Below are positions 17,263-26,378 of a DNA stretch of 64,000 nucleotides, in pieces. The stretch is from Rugosibacter aromaticivorans (lineage in GTDB: Bacteria > Pseudomonadota > Gammaproteobacteria > Burkholderiales > Rhodocyclaceae), in the NCBI RefSeq assembly GCF_000934545.1, contig NZ_CP010554.1, positions 2,232,001 through 2,296,000 of the forward strand, read 5' to 3'. A program made the position numbers and the translations under genes. The number at the start of each line of letters is the position of its first letter. The stretch's first letter is position 1. Below the pieces are notes generated by a model. That model saw only the letters and a list, made by a program, of their open reading frames with translations. It was not told the origin of the DNA and ran no database searches.

Positions 17263-18733
17263 CAACCCAAAAACAAATCTTATCCGCGGTGCCGCCTGGA
17301 CTATCGGCACCCGATGGCTCATCAAAGGGCTGGGCTTTATCAATACCGTCATCATGGCGCGTCTGCTCATGCCGGAAGATTACGGCATCGTGGCCATGGG
17401 CATGCTGGTGGTGGGCCTGATTCAAACCTTTCTTGATTTCGGCCCCGGCACCGCACTGTTACGCAAGGCAGAAGTCTCGCGGGATGAAATTGATTCCGCG
17501 TGGACGCTGGGCATCATTCAAGGCATCGGTGCTGGCCTGGCGTTAATCATTTCAATCCCATTTGCGCTTAATTATTTCAACGAACCCCGGCTCACTTTTG
17601 TCCTGTGGGCGCTTGCCGCCAGCGTGATCTTCATCAGCTTCGGCAATATTGGCCAGATATTGGCGCGCAAGGAATTCATCTACACGCTGGACTTCAAGAT
17701 AGCGACCCTCACAAAAATTGCCAGCGTAGTCACCACCGTGATCGCCGGCATCATGCTGCGTGATTACCGTGCGCTCGTGATCGGCATCATCGCAGGGTAT
17801 ACCGTTCCCGTTTTCTTGAGCTATCTGTGGCATCCGTATCGCCCGCGCTGGAACACTTCAAAAATCGGCGAAATATGGACGCTCACCAAATGGCTGATGG
17901 TGGCCCGCGTGGGTCAATTCATTTTGCGCAAAGGGGACGAACTTATCGCTGCGCGCATTGGCACAACGCATCAATTCGGGATTTATAACGTCGGCTCGGA
18001 TTTTGGCCAGATGCCCGTAGGCGAAATCGGCCCGGCCATGCTCAAAGCCCTTTTGCCCGTGCTCTCTTCGCTTGAGGGAAATATCGAACGCACCAATCAA
18101 GCGGTGATCAAAACCATCGCCGCCGTCAACACCGTCATCTGGCCCATCGGGCTGGGCTTCATGGCCATTGCCACCCAGGCGACCGAGCTTGCGCTGGGCA
18201 GCAGATGGATGGATGCCGTGCCTTTCATTTCGTTGTTTGCCTTGGCTTCTGTAGTGCAAACCATGACTTCGCCTGCCAATACCTTGCTGATCCTGCATGG
18301 CCATACCCGATCCCAAAGCCAGATTGTCTGGATCGAGTTTGCCAGCTTTGTTCTCGCCGCTCTCGCGCTCGTCCCCGGCTTTCATCTGATCGGGCTCGCC
18401 CTGGCCCGAATACTCAGCTCTGCCGTCAGCTCGTTTGTGACACTGCTCTATACCCAAAAGATCTGTCAGCTAAGCATGGCCCCGGCCCTTAAAACAATAG
18501 GCCGCCCGCTCGTCGGCGCTGCCTTGATGTATGGGCTGGTGACTTACATGATCACCCCGCTGCCGGGGATGATCACCTCGCCAGCACTGGGGCTTGCGGC
18601 TGCTATACTTTCCGGCGCAGTTTTCTTCATGCTTTGGTCATTAATCAGCTGGCACTTGATCGGGCGGCCAGAAGGGCTGGAATCAACCATCATGGATAAA
18701 CTCACCCAGTGGCGCATGAGCAGATGCCACTGA
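17249..18733 (+). CDS. Oligosaccharide flippase (Wzx/MATE-like)
   Basis: About 494 residues with roughly 12-14 hydrophobic segments and the N-terminal pattern NLIRGAAWTIGTRWLIKGLG typical of polysaccharide flippases (MVF/PST superfamily). RLLMPEDYGIVAMGM follows, the loop after the first membrane pair. It should translocate a lipid-linked repeat unit across the inner membrane. ATG at 17249 was chosen because the longer upstream frame lies wholly inside the preceding gene. It overlaps the VanZ/ligase gene, so flipping and polymerisation are encoded together. Confidence 0.9.
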   Translation: MAPTNNPKTNLIRGAAWTIGTRWLIKGLGFINTVIMARLLMPEDYGIVAMGMLVVGLIQTFLDFGPGTALLRKAEVSRDEIDSAWTLGIIQGIGAGLALIISIPFALNYFNEPRLTFVLWALAASVIFISFGNIGQILARKEFIYTLDFKIATLTKIASVVTTVIAGIMLRDYRALVIGIIAGYTVPVFLSYLWHPYRPRWNTSKIGEIWTLTKWLMVARVGQFILRKGDELIAARIGTTHQFGIYNVGSDFGQMPVGEIGPAMLKALLPVLSSLEGNIERTNQAVIKTIAAVNTVIWPIGLGFMAIATQATELALGSRWMDAVPFISLFALASVVQTMTSPANTLLILHGHTRSQSQIVWIEFASFVLAALALVPGFHLIGLALARILSSAVSSFVTLLYTQKICQLSMAPALKTIGRPLVGAALMYGLVTYMITPLPGMITSPALGLAAAILSGAVFFMLWSLISWHLIGRPEGLESTIMDKLTQWRMSRCH

Positions 18734-18757
18734 ACATCCTTGATATCACGTCAAAAG

Positions 18758-18795
18758 CCCCTCTCCCCTTGCGGGAGAGGGGTTGGGGAGAGGGG
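18758..18795. repeat. GC-rich hairpin upstream of the DUF559 gene
   Basis: A perfect 10-bp stem CCCCTCTCCC/GGGAGAGGGG with a 5-base loop (18758-18782), followed by a further GGGGAGAGGGG run. The last run ends 3 bases before the ATG at 18799 and doubles as its ribosome binding site. Confidence 0.85.
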
Positions 18796-18798
18796 TAA

Positions 18799-19209
18799 AT
18801 GGAGCAGCGGGAATTTGCCAAGCATCTGCGACACCGCATGACCGAAAGCGAGACCAGGCTGTGGCGACACTTGCGTGCGCATCGACTGAATGGCGAAAAA
18901 TTCAGACGCCAGCAACCGATGGGTTCTTATGTGGTCGATTTTGTACATTTTGGAGCGCGACTGATCGTAGAAGCAGATGGCGGGCAACATAATGATGCGC
19001 CTCGTGATGAAAGCCGTGATACCTGGTTGCGTGCGCAAGGGTTCAAGGTGCTACGGTTCTGGAACAATGAAATTATGAATAATCTAGAAGGCGTGTTGGA
19101 AACTATTATGGCGGCGGTGACGCTGCCCCCTCTCCCCCAATCCCTCTCCCGCGAGGGGAGAGGGGGAATGTATCTATTTGTCCAACATGTTCACATGTCC
19201 CTCGCATGA
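18799..19209 (+). CDS. DUF559 (Vsr-like) endonuclease-domain protein
   Basis: 136 residues. The first ~110 match the DUF559 endonuclease-like fold: LRHRMTESETRLWRHLRAHR, FRRQQPMGSYVVDFVHFGARL, then VEADGGQH and VLRFWNNEI. D and E/D residues are placed as in PD-(D/E)XK nucleases. These genes are widespread in bacteria, often in intergenic repeats, and their role is unsettled. Here the gene lies between inverted GC-rich hairpins. The upstream hairpin provides the ribosome binding site, and the downstream one encodes the last ~27 residues, which look unrelated to the family. It interrupts an otherwise glycan-related gene run. Confidence 0.88.
   Translation: MEQREFAKHLRHRMTESETRLWRHLRAHRLNGEKFRRQQPMGSYVVDFVHFGARLIVEADGGQHNDAPRDESRDTWLRAQGFKVLRFWNNEIMNNLEGVLETIMAAVTLPPLPQSLSREGRGGMYLFVQHVHMSLA
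19126..19168. repeat. GC-rich hairpin overlapping the DUF559 3' end
   Basis: The stem CCCTCTCCC/GGGAGAGGG (19142-19150 and 19156-19164) is preceded by another CCCCCTCTCCCCC run. It is the inverse arrangement of the repeat at 18758-18795. Confidence 0.85.
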
Positions 19210-19277
19210 CCAGTACAAAACCGTAAGACTTTTCAATCATCATTGGCTCACACCCGATACGCATCAACAATACACAC

Positions 19278-20129
19278 ATGCAAGGCTACATCACCCTCGC
19301 CACCGGCAGCCGCTTTTATCTTGATCTGGCCATGAACCTGGTGCTCTCGCTAAAGCTCAATGACCCCACCCGCCCGGTGTGCATCGTCACTGACCGCACC
19401 ATGGACATCCCCGAGGCTTGCCGCAAATTTATCGACCGGATCACCTTTATGGACGCCAAGCCCGGCTTTCACGGTTGCCTTAACAAACTGCGCATCAACG
19501 AAGTCAGCCCGTTTGACGAAACCATGTTTGTCGATTCCGACTGCATACTGCTCAAAAACGACATGGACAGGCATTGGGCCAAATTTCAAAGCCCCGGTTT
19601 TTGCAGCCCCGGCGGCAAAGCCACCTCCGGCCGCTGGTATGGCTTTGATATTGCCAAAGTGATTAAAAAACTCGGCATCGACTACATGCGCATCTTGAAT
19701 TCCGGCGTGTTTTATTTTCGCCAGGGCGCAGAATCTGACCACTTCTTTGCCACCGCGCTGGACCTCGTGGAAAACCACAAAGAACTGCTCGGTTCATTTC
19801 ACCGCAACAAACTGCAACTGGCCGACGAACCCTTCATTGGCGCCACATTAGGCAAACTGCACACCCCGACAGTCAGCTACCAACCTGCCGAAGGCAGCAT
19901 ACAAATCACGACGATTAACGCCTCCGACATGCAGTTCGATCCCTTTACCCACACCAGCCGGATCACCCGGTACGACGACTTCCGCTTGCTGGGCCGATTT
20001 TTCCCGCGCACCCATGTGCAGCACTCACCCACATTCGCGCATTTTGTGAAGCTCAAGCCCAAAGCCGTCTATCAGCGCATTTCAGACCAACTGCGCGACC
20101 ACTTTGGCCTGCCCCGCTTCACCGCATGA
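19278..20129 (+). CDS. GT8-like glycosyltransferase
   Basis: 283 residues. The N-terminus begins with a strand followed by a nucleotide-binding-like segment (ITLATGSRFYLDLAMNLVLS). A DxD-type motif is in MFVDSDCILL near residues 84-93, as in retaining GT-A glycosyltransferases, and ILNSGVFYFRQG is typical of GT8-like proteins. It lacks membrane segments, so it should act at the cytoplasmic face. The donor and acceptor sugars cannot be assigned. Its stop overlaps the start of the next glycosyltransferase gene. Confidence 0.75.
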   Translation: MQGYITLATGSRFYLDLAMNLVLSLKLNDPTRPVCIVTDRTMDIPEACRKFIDRITFMDAKPGFHGCLNKLRINEVSPFDETMFVDSDCILLKNDMDRHWAKFQSPGFCSPGGKATSGRWYGFDIAKVIKKLGIDYMRILNSGVFYFRQGAESDHFFATALDLVENHKELLGSFHRNKLQLADEPFIGATLGKLHTPTVSYQPAEGSIQITTINASDMQFDPFTHTSRITRYDDFRLLGRFFPRTHVQHSPTFAHFVKLKPKAVYQRISDQLRDHFGLPRFTA

Positions 20130-20938
20130 TGATGACAACCGCGCCTTCCACGCTTTCCTGCTACATCCTCACCTATAACAGTGAACGCCGTCTGGCGCAG
20201 GTGCTGGCCTCCATCAAACCCATTGCCGATGAAATCCTCATTGTCGATTCCGGCAGCACAGACCAAACCATTGCAATCGCCTTGGCTTTTGGCGCCAACA
20301 TCCTCACGCGCAGTTTTGACAACTTTCGCGACCAGCGCATTTTTGCTGAAGACCACTGCACCCAGCCGTGGGTGCTGGCGCTGGATTCGGATGAAGTCGT
20401 CTCAGAAGCCCTCGGCAAACGCTTGCAGCAGTTAAAAAACACCCAGTTTCAAACCGAAGCAGGAGCAACCCCTGACGGATTTTCCATCCGCAGAAACTGG
20501 TTTTTCATGGGGCAACCCGTGCGCAATTTTTACCCCGTCAAAACACCCGAATTCATTGTTCGCCTGTTTCAGCGCGAACGCTTAAGCCATCGCGGCAGCC
20601 GCATCATCCATGAACAACTGCAACTGGACGGCGCCAAAATCAGCGCCCTTGATGAGCCGCTACTGCATTACAGCTGCGACAGCATTGACGACCTTTACGC
20701 AAAAATCGGCCTATACACAAAACTCGCCGCAGAAGACATGCAGGCTAAAGGCGAGCCATCCTCCTGGCTAAAAATTTACGCTTACCCCTGGCTGATCTGG
20801 GCACGCTGGCACCTGCTCTACGGCGGCTGGCGCGATGGCGCGCCGGGGCGGATACTGGGCAAATATGTGCGGGATACGGTTTATCTCAAGTACATCAAAC
20901 TCAAGTATTTGAATACTGGCAAACCAGAAACAGCCTAG
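20126..20938 (+). CDS. Glycosyltransferase family 2 (WaaE/KdtX-like)
   Basis: 270 residues. GT2 features are LSCYILTYNSERRLAQ, EILIVDSGSTDQTIAI and the DxD-like WVLALDSDEVVS. The C-terminal pattern (FFMGQPVRN, then LSHRGSRIIHEQL) resembles the WaaE/KdtX group, which adds glucose to lipopolysaccharide core. Here the acceptor is more likely the exopolysaccharide repeat unit. The three successive ATG codons at 20126 leave the exact start open by two residues. It is translationally coupled to the preceding gene. Confidence 0.85.
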   Translation: MMMTTAPSTLSCYILTYNSERRLAQVLASIKPIADEILIVDSGSTDQTIAIALAFGANILTRSFDNFRDQRIFAEDHCTQPWVLALDSDEVVSEALGKRLQQLKNTQFQTEAGATPDGFSIRRNWFFMGQPVRNFYPVKTPEFIVRLFQRERLSHRGSRIIHEQLQLDGAKISALDEPLLHYSCDSIDDLYAKIGLYTKLAAEDMQAKGEPSSWLKIYAYPWLIWARWHLLYGGWRDGAPGRILGKYVRDTVYLKYIKLKYLNTGKPETA

Positions 20939-20965
20939 CTATGCACGCCCAATCTATAAACTGTC

Positions 20966-20990
20966 AAAAAGTCGGCGCTGGTGGGACGGC
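20966..20990 (-). repeat. Dispersed 25-bp repeat, copy 5
   Basis: A full copy with variable block CCCA (minus strand), in the 62-base gap between two glycosyltransferase genes. Confidence 0.9.
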
Positions 20991-21000
20991 GACATAAGTC

Positions 21001-22194
21001 ATGACTTTAGCCATAACCCAAGCCATGACGCCCCCTAACACGCGACGCGCCCTCTTGCTGACCTACCACGACCCGCAATGCACCAACTATGGCGCAGGGC
21101 AAAGAACACACTTTCTGCTCAAGGCGCTCGGTCAACAGTTACCGACAGATGTCGTTTTATTCTCTGAAACCAGTGGCGCTAATACCGTATCCGATCTGCC
21201 TGATGAACTCGGCGGCGGCAAACTGTTCCGCATTGACCATGAACCGAGCAGCTTTCTTGATCGCGCCTGGTGTGGCCTGCCCTCAAAACAGCTCTCCAAA
21301 CTTCTTGCCGCCACCGTAGACTTCGATCAATACGACTGCATTGTTTGCCGCTACATCACGCCCTATCTCAAATGTCAGTTACCCGTTAATAAACCACTCA
21401 TCATCGACTTTGACGACCCGGTGTACAACGTGCCTTGGCGCTCATTACGGCAACCCCGCGCGATCATCAAGGAAACCGTGAAATGGCTGAATCAACTCAT
21501 CATCAAGGCGCGGTTGAAATCAGCACACGCCCAGAGCGCACATTTTTTGTTTGTTTGCGAACGGGATCAAGCCACCTTCCCTGAACTAAAAGGCGCTTTG
21601 CTTTCCAACATGCCCTCTTTCCCGCAGCACCCAGCGGATTACTCGGCGTCAGACGGGAAAACACTGCTGTTTGTCGGCTTCATGTCCTGGCAGCCGAACA
21701 TCATCGCAGTGGAGCATTTTCTGGCCCATATCTGGCCGAAAATTCTTGCCAAAAACCCGTCCGCCCAATTCAGGATTGTGGGCAAAAGCACACCGGAAAA
21801 TTTAAAGCGCTGGAATACCTTTCCGAATTGCATTGCAGAAGGCTATGCCGAAAACATTGATGCGGCTTATAAAAATGCGGCCATTTGCGTTGTTCCCGTT
21901 TTGTCCGGCGGTGGCTCAAACATTAAGGTGCCGGAAGCCCTGGCACATAACCGCCCGGTTGTTGTCAGCGTTTATGCTTTTAATGGATGGCGAAATTACT
22001 TTGTGGAAAATCAAGACCTCCTTGTGGCGTATGACGACGATGCTTTTGCCGCACACTGTACCGCCTTGCTAACAGACCGCGAGTTGGCCTTGAAGCTTGC
22101 ACAAAACGGACACCATAGTGTCCTGCAAAAACTATCGTTCGACTCGTTTTCAAAGCAAGTCGGACGAACACTCCAGTCTATTTTTTCTGCATAA
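21001..22194 (+). CDS. GT4-type glycosyltransferase
   Basis: 397 residues of GT-B fold. The N-terminal half has a glycine-rich stretch (NYGAGQRTHFLLKALG). The C-terminal donor-binding half has LLFVGFMSWQPN, FRIVGKST and the typical VVPVLSGGGSNIKVPEALAH, where the conserved E follows the glycine-rich turn. It would transfer a sugar from a nucleotide donor to a lipid-linked acceptor. The start may be 21001 or 21025; neither has a clear ribosome binding site, and the dispersed repeat lies immediately upstream. Confidence 0.85.
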   Translation: MTLAITQAMTPPNTRRALLLTYHDPQCTNYGAGQRTHFLLKALGQQLPTDVVLFSETSGANTVSDLPDELGGGKLFRIDHEPSSFLDRAWCGLPSKQLSKLLAATVDFDQYDCIVCRYITPYLKCQLPVNKPLIIDFDDPVYNVPWRSLRQPRAIIKETVKWLNQLIIKARLKSAHAQSAHFLFVCERDQATFPELKGALLSNMPSFPQHPADYSASDGKTLLFVGFMSWQPNIIAVEHFLAHIWPKILAKNPSAQFRIVGKSTPENLKRWNTFPNCIAEGYAENIDAAYKNAAICVVPVLSGGGSNIKVPEALAHNRPVVVSVYAFNGWRNYFVENQDLLVAYDDDAFAAHCTALLTDRELALKLAQNGHHSVLQKLSFDSFSKQVGRTLQSIFSA

Positions 22195-22205
22195 ATCATA
22201 TCGCC

Positions 22206-22928
22206 ATGAAGCTTGATTTCTTGAAGCAAACCGCAGCCAAAATAGCTGATGTTATCCTGTCAAATAACGAATTTTCCGGCTTGCATGAAATCAGACATCT
22301 GAAGAAAACTTTCAACCTCCTTGACATCGATTGCGTATTCGATGTCGGTGCTAATTCTGGACAATATGCGGCGATGTTGCGTAAAAGAGTTGGCTTCTCG
22401 GGGCTGATTATTTCATTCGAACCAAATCCGGCCCTTTACCCGGAATTGCTCAAGCGATCAAAGTTTGATGAGAATTGGCATGTATTCAACAGCGCACTTT
22501 CTGATGCCGAAGGAAGTCTGCCTTTTAACATCATGGCGGAAAGCCAGTTCAGCTCATTCAAAGAACCAAATACAGAAGAATATACCGGACTATCTTATTT
22601 GAATAAGGTTCGGGAGGTGGTTTCTGTTCAATGTTATCGGCTCGAAACTTTATTTAATGAGCTCCAAAAAAATTATGGGTTCGTCAAACCGTTCCTAAAA
22701 ATGGATACTCAAGGGAATGACCTGTTGGTTTTCAATGGAGCAAAGGGCATCCTCCATGAAATCCGAGGACTTCAAAGCGAACTGAGTTTTAAGCGCCTAT
22801 ACAAAGACAGTCCCTCGTATCATGACGCGTTGGTTGAATACACAAATGCTGGTTTTGAACTCAGTGCATTAGTCCCTAACAATGGGGCATTTCCCTTTGT
22901 TGCTCGAAATGGATTGCATCATGATTAA
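22206..22928 (+). CDS. FkbM-family methyltransferase
   Basis: 240 residues. The FkbM pattern is clear: DCVFDVGANSGQYAAMLRKR (motif I), LIISFEPNPALYPEL, and later FLKMDTQGNDLLVFNGAKG. Members O-methylate sugars or polyketides using SAM. It is AT-richer than the flanking glycosyltransferase genes and so may be a later arrival. It starts 11 bases after the previous stop, and probably methylates a sugar of the exopolysaccharide. Confidence 0.92.
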   Translation: MKLDFLKQTAAKIADVILSNNEFSGLHEIRHLKKTFNLLDIDCVFDVGANSGQYAAMLRKRVGFSGLIISFEPNPALYPELLKRSKFDENWHVFNSALSDAEGSLPFNIMAESQFSSFKEPNTEEYTGLSYLNKVREVVSVQCYRLETLFNELQKNYGFVKPFLKMDTQGNDLLVFNGAKGILHEIRGLQSELSFKRLYKDSPSYHDALVEYTNAGFELSALVPNNGAFPFVARNGLHHD

Positions 22929-22963
22929 TAAGCGCTTTCTCGAAAAAAAATAAACAACCTGCT

Positions 22964-24217
22964 ATGACTGCCCCTACATTCATCCTCTACGGTGCCGAAG
23001 CCAAGCCCCGCACGCCCTTATCCAAGATGGAGCAATTGCGTACCGCTGCGCGCCGCAAATTGCATGGCTATCGCGATGTCACCCACTTTCGTCACGGCGA
23101 TCTCTCGCATCTCGACTATCGTAATTACCTGGGGCCGGACGTGATCAATCTGGGCGACGTGGCAATTTCGCAATCCGTGACCGCGTTTTTGACCCACGCG
23201 GTAGATCGCCCGCTGCACTATCTCAACTGGGGTGAGCTGGACGCGCTGCCGCCGCATGAGCCTGGCACCCAAGAAACCATTGTCTTCGCAGGTAGCGGTT
23301 ATTTTTCCCTGCGCAATGGCCGGCTCGCCCCACGAATTGCACACGATCTGCATGTACTAGAACAACGGGGGGCACACGCCATTTTTTTCGGCATCGGGCT
23401 GAATTTTCCGAACGTTAATGATTCCCAAGCGCCCACAACGCTGCACCCGGAAGACGCGCAACGCGTCACCCAGTTGCTCGACCGGGCAGACGGCATTTCG
23501 GTGCGCGATGCCGACACGCAGGCGGCTCTTTCGCCTTTGACGAATCGGCCTGTGCACTTGATTGGCGACCCGGCGCTGCATTTCTGTGCCCTGCATGCCA
23601 TTAGCCAGAACCCGCGCCCGCCTTCCATGCCCAAAGAACGCCCGGTGATCGGCCTGAATCTTTTCTTTCATGGTCCTGATGTAACAATACTGCTGCAAAG
23701 AAATCTTGACGCCTACGCCACCGCCTTGAAAACACTCCAACAGGAAACCGGCTGCCAGTTTCATTATTTCGTGCATTTTGAAACCGAACGGGTGCTGCCC
23801 AAACTGCTGGCGGTGCGTGGTCTCTCGGTAAAAGTCGTCGCTGGTGACACGGCAACCTTGGCGCAGGGATATGGCAAACTCGACCTGCATATCGGCGGCA
23901 TGCTGCATTCCTGCATTCTGGCGACCAGTGCCGGCACACCGTGCATCGGTCTGGCGTATGACATCAAGCATCAGGGGTTTTTTGATCTCATGGGCCTCGC
24001 GGAAAACTGCCTTTCAGCCGCCGAATTTTCGCCCGCGCTGTTGCTGGAACGGGCGCACAAACTACTGGCAGACCCGCAGCCAGTGCGCAAGCAGATAGCT
24101 CAGCGGCGCACGGCACTGGAAACAGCGACCCGCGCCTTTGTGGCATCGTGCCAAGCTGCTTTAGGCCGGCCGTCGGCATCATCTGCCGATCTGCCCGCTG
24201 TCCCGAACACTGCTTAA
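22964..24217 (+). CDS. Polysaccharide pyruvyl transferase family protein
   Basis: 417 residues. It shows the N-terminal VINLGDVAISQSVTAFL pattern, GIGLNFPN, a VRDADTQAAL segment, LIGDPALHF, and the C-terminal LDLHIGGMLHSCILATSAGTP region with the conserved histidine-containing loop. The family transfers pyruvate from phosphoenolpyruvate to sugars as a ketal, which adds negative charge. A near-standard dispersed repeat (23829-23853) encodes VKVVAGDTAT in this gene. A second family member is at 31.8-33.0 kb on the other strand. Confidence 0.88.
   Translation: MTAPTFILYGAEAKPRTPLSKMEQLRTAARRKLHGYRDVTHFRHGDLSHLDYRNYLGPDVINLGDVAISQSVTAFLTHAVDRPLHYLNWGELDALPPHEPGTQETIVFAGSGYFSLRNGRLAPRIAHDLHVLEQRGAHAIFFGIGLNFPNVNDSQAPTTLHPEDAQRVTQLLDRADGISVRDADTQAALSPLTNRPVHLIGDPALHFCALHAISQNPRPPSMPKERPVIGLNLFFHGPDVTILLQRNLDAYATALKTLQQETGCQFHYFVHFETERVLPKLLAVRGLSVKVVAGDTATLAQGYGKLDLHIGGMLHSCILATSAGTPCIGLAYDIKHQGFFDLMGLAENCLSAAEFSPALLLERAHKLLADPQPVRKQIAQRRTALETATRAFVASCQAALGRPSASSADLPAVPNTA
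23829..23853 (-). repeat. Dispersed 25-bp repeat, copy 6
   Basis: On the minus strand: GCCGT, GTCA, then CCAGCGACGACTTTT and A, one change in the core. It lies within the pyruvyl transferase gene. It is the last copy before an 11.8-kb stretch without any. Confidence 0.8.
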
Positions 24218-24238
24218 CGCACGTACATAATCACTGCC

Positions 24239-25198
24239 ATGTCAGCGCCCCTCGTCTCTGTCATTGTCCCCGTGCGCAATGGACGCGAATTCATTCACGA
24301 AGCCTTGGCCAGCGTTTGCAGCCAAAGCTTCAGCGATCTTGAAATCATCGTGATCGATGATGGTTCGGATGACTTTGATTACCCGACGCTCACGCAGCTG
24401 GACCCGCGAATTCGCGTGCATCGCTTGGAAGGCAGCGGTGTTTCCACCGCCAGAAACACCGGCATGCAGCTTGCCTGCGGGCAATTTTTCGCGTTTTTAG
24501 ATGCTGACGATGTCTGGTTTCCCGGCAAACTGGCCGCTCAGATTCGTTACTTTGAGCAGCACCCGGAAGTCGGCTGCGTGTTTGGCGGTTTCACCAAATG
24601 GGCGCGTGCGGATGATGGCGCCTTTCCCCCTGCGCAAAGCCTCATGCAAGATTGCCAAGACCTGATTACCTGCGAGACCGAGCGTTCCGGCTGGCTTTAC
24701 TCTCGCTTGCTCAAAGGCTTGCTGGTCGGCATGAATACGGCGGTGATACGCCGTGAAGTGTTCACGCGCCTGGGTGGCTTCGATGCGTCGATGCGCATCG
24801 GCGAAGATTATCTGTTCTGGCTCAAGGTTTCACGCATCTACCCGATGCACGCACTGGATGGGCCGGTGGCGCTGTATCGCATTCACGAAGCCAGCGCCAT
24901 GCGGCTTTTGGACCCGGAAAATCATCTCACCCAATTGCTGAAAATCGCGGTCAGCCGCTGGGGGCTTACCAACCCCGATGGCACGGGTTTGCCCTTGGAT
25001 GAATTCAAAAAACGCCTGGCAGAGAGCGAGTTCACCCATGGTTACAATCATTTTTGGGAAGGCTCTCCGGCGGTGGCACGGCGAGCATTTTTTCGTGCGC
25101 TAAAAGGTGGGGCTTTGCCGCTTCGCTCAGCCGCCTACATTGCCCTCACCTCCCTCCGCCAAGCGCTGCGGGCGCTGAAAAATCATCAGCCGGCGTGA
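24239..25198 (+). CDS. Glycosyltransferase family 2
   Basis: 319 residues. Standard GT2 motifs: PLVSVIVPVRNGREFIHEAL, EIIVIDDGSDD, the acceptor-side GVSTARNTGMQLACGQFFAF, and the DxD in FLDADDVWFPGKL. A later RIGEDYLFWLKVSR contains the probable catalytic acidic residue. It is soluble and should act on the cytoplasmic face during repeat-unit assembly. Only 7 bases separate its stop from the next start. Confidence 0.92.
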   Translation: MSAPLVSVIVPVRNGREFIHEALASVCSQSFSDLEIIVIDDGSDDFDYPTLTQLDPRIRVHRLEGSGVSTARNTGMQLACGQFFAFLDADDVWFPGKLAAQIRYFEQHPEVGCVFGGFTKWARADDGAFPPAQSLMQDCQDLITCETERSGWLYSRLLKGLLVGMNTAVIRREVFTRLGGFDASMRIGEDYLFWLKVSRIYPMHALDGPVALYRIHEASAMRLLDPENHLTQLLKIAVSRWGLTNPDGTGLPLDEFKKRLAESEFTHGYNHFWEGSPAVARRAFFRALKGGALPLRSAAYIALTSLRQALRALKNHQPA

Positions 25199-25205
25199 AC
25201 CGCTG

Positions 25206-26309
25206 ATGGCACCGAAAACCACGTCAAGCATTGACCGCCACGCACGGCTGGTTTCTGCTGCGCAAAGCTATGCCTGGTGGTTAGGTACTCGCTCGCTCTG
25301 GGTGCGCTCACTGATCAAATTCTCCGGCTGGCGTTTATCGCGGCTGGGTTATCGTTTTCTGGGCCGCCCATCGGGCGCGCTCACCTGGCCGCTGGGCTTG
25401 ACTTTTTTATGCCTTAATGCCGCACGCGATCAAGCCAAAAAAGAATGTGCGTGGATAGAAAAATGTTTTCAAGGCCTGATTGACTCACAAGGGCAATCAA
25501 CCCTCGCTGGTGTGGCAATAGATCGTGGCGGGCTGGGTTATGCCGCGCTGAGATTGTTCGAGTTGACTCAAAACCCGCGCTACCTGACTTATGCCAAGGC
25601 GCAGGGCGAGGCATTTGCTTGTTTGCCAGGGGCACAGAATGGCCGCATCCCTTACACGGTAGGGAAACAGTGGGTACTGGTCGATACCGTGGCTTTTATC
25701 TGTCCGTTTCTTGCCCGGCTTTCTCGTCTAACCGCAGTGCCAGGTTATGCCCACATTGCCCTGCGCCAGCTAGAAGCCCTATGGCAACATGGACGGGCTG
25801 ACGATACCTGGGTTTTCCACGCCTTTGATGCCACCACGCTTAAAACCAGTGGCATTTCTGGCTGGGGGCGCGGCATTGGCTGGCTGTTGATCGGCATGGT
25901 CGATACCGTCTGCGAATTGCCCGAGGGTGAAGATAAAATCCTGTGGCTGGCTCGCAGTCAGCACTTACTGGAAAAACTCGCCCTCTGCCAGCGCGAAGAC
26001 GGCCATTGGCCCTGGCGACTGGATTTACCCGCTGCGCCGCCTGATAGTTCAGTCACCGCATTGATTGCCTATGCGCTGGCACGCTGGCAACAAGCGAATT
26101 TTGCACAAGCTGCGTGCCAGCCACAGATGCTGGCGCGTGCGCGTTCTGCTATCGACTCAGTAACCGACGATAAAGGCCTTGTCGGCCAATGCTCTGGCGA
26201 GGCAATGGGCATCGGGGACTACAGCACCGCTTTTGGATCTTTCATGTGGGCCCAGGCGCCCGCAGTGGCAGTTGATCTTATTGCCGGCGAAGGCTCATCG
26301 CCTGTCTGA
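25206..26309 (+). CDS. GH88/GH105-like (alpha/alpha)6-barrel protein
   Basis: 367 residues. The signature is SGWGRGIGWLLIGMVDTV near residues 219-236, matching the W(A/G)RGxGW motif of GH88/GH105 unsaturated glucuronyl or rhamnogalacturonyl hydrolases. Other barrel segments are GYAALRLFELTQNPRYL and LCQREDGHWPWRLD. I see no signal peptide, so it is probably cytoplasmic. The catalytic aspartates of characterised enzymes cannot be placed with certainty, so it could be a structural relative. In this locus it could trim or proofread uronic-acid-containing glycan. Confidence 0.65.
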   Translation: MAPKTTSSIDRHARLVSAAQSYAWWLGTRSLWVRSLIKFSGWRLSRLGYRFLGRPSGALTWPLGLTFLCLNAARDQAKKECAWIEKCFQGLIDSQGQSTLAGVAIDRGGLGYAALRLFELTQNPRYLTYAKAQGEAFACLPGAQNGRIPYTVGKQWVLVDTVAFICPFLARLSRLTAVPGYAHIALRQLEALWQHGRADDTWVFHAFDATTLKTSGISGWGRGIGWLLIGMVDTVCELPEGEDKILWLARSQHLLEKLALCQREDGHWPWRLDLPAAPPDSSVTALIAYALARWQQANFAQAACQPQMLARARSAIDSVTDDKGLVGQCSGEAMGIGDYSTAFGSFMWAQAPAVAVDLIAGEGSSPV

Positions 26310-26363
26310 TATTTCGCTAATGTTTCATTCCGTAGGTTAGTTTCTGTCGCAACGACTACAAAT

Positions 26364-26378
26364 AGGAGGATTCAATTG
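26364..26378 (+). promoter_or_regulatory. Strong ribosome binding site with a TTG start
   Basis: AGGAGGA (26364-26370) lies 5 bases before TTG at 26376. No ATG or GTG fits as well, so the following acyltransferase gene should start at TTG. Confidence 0.8.
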
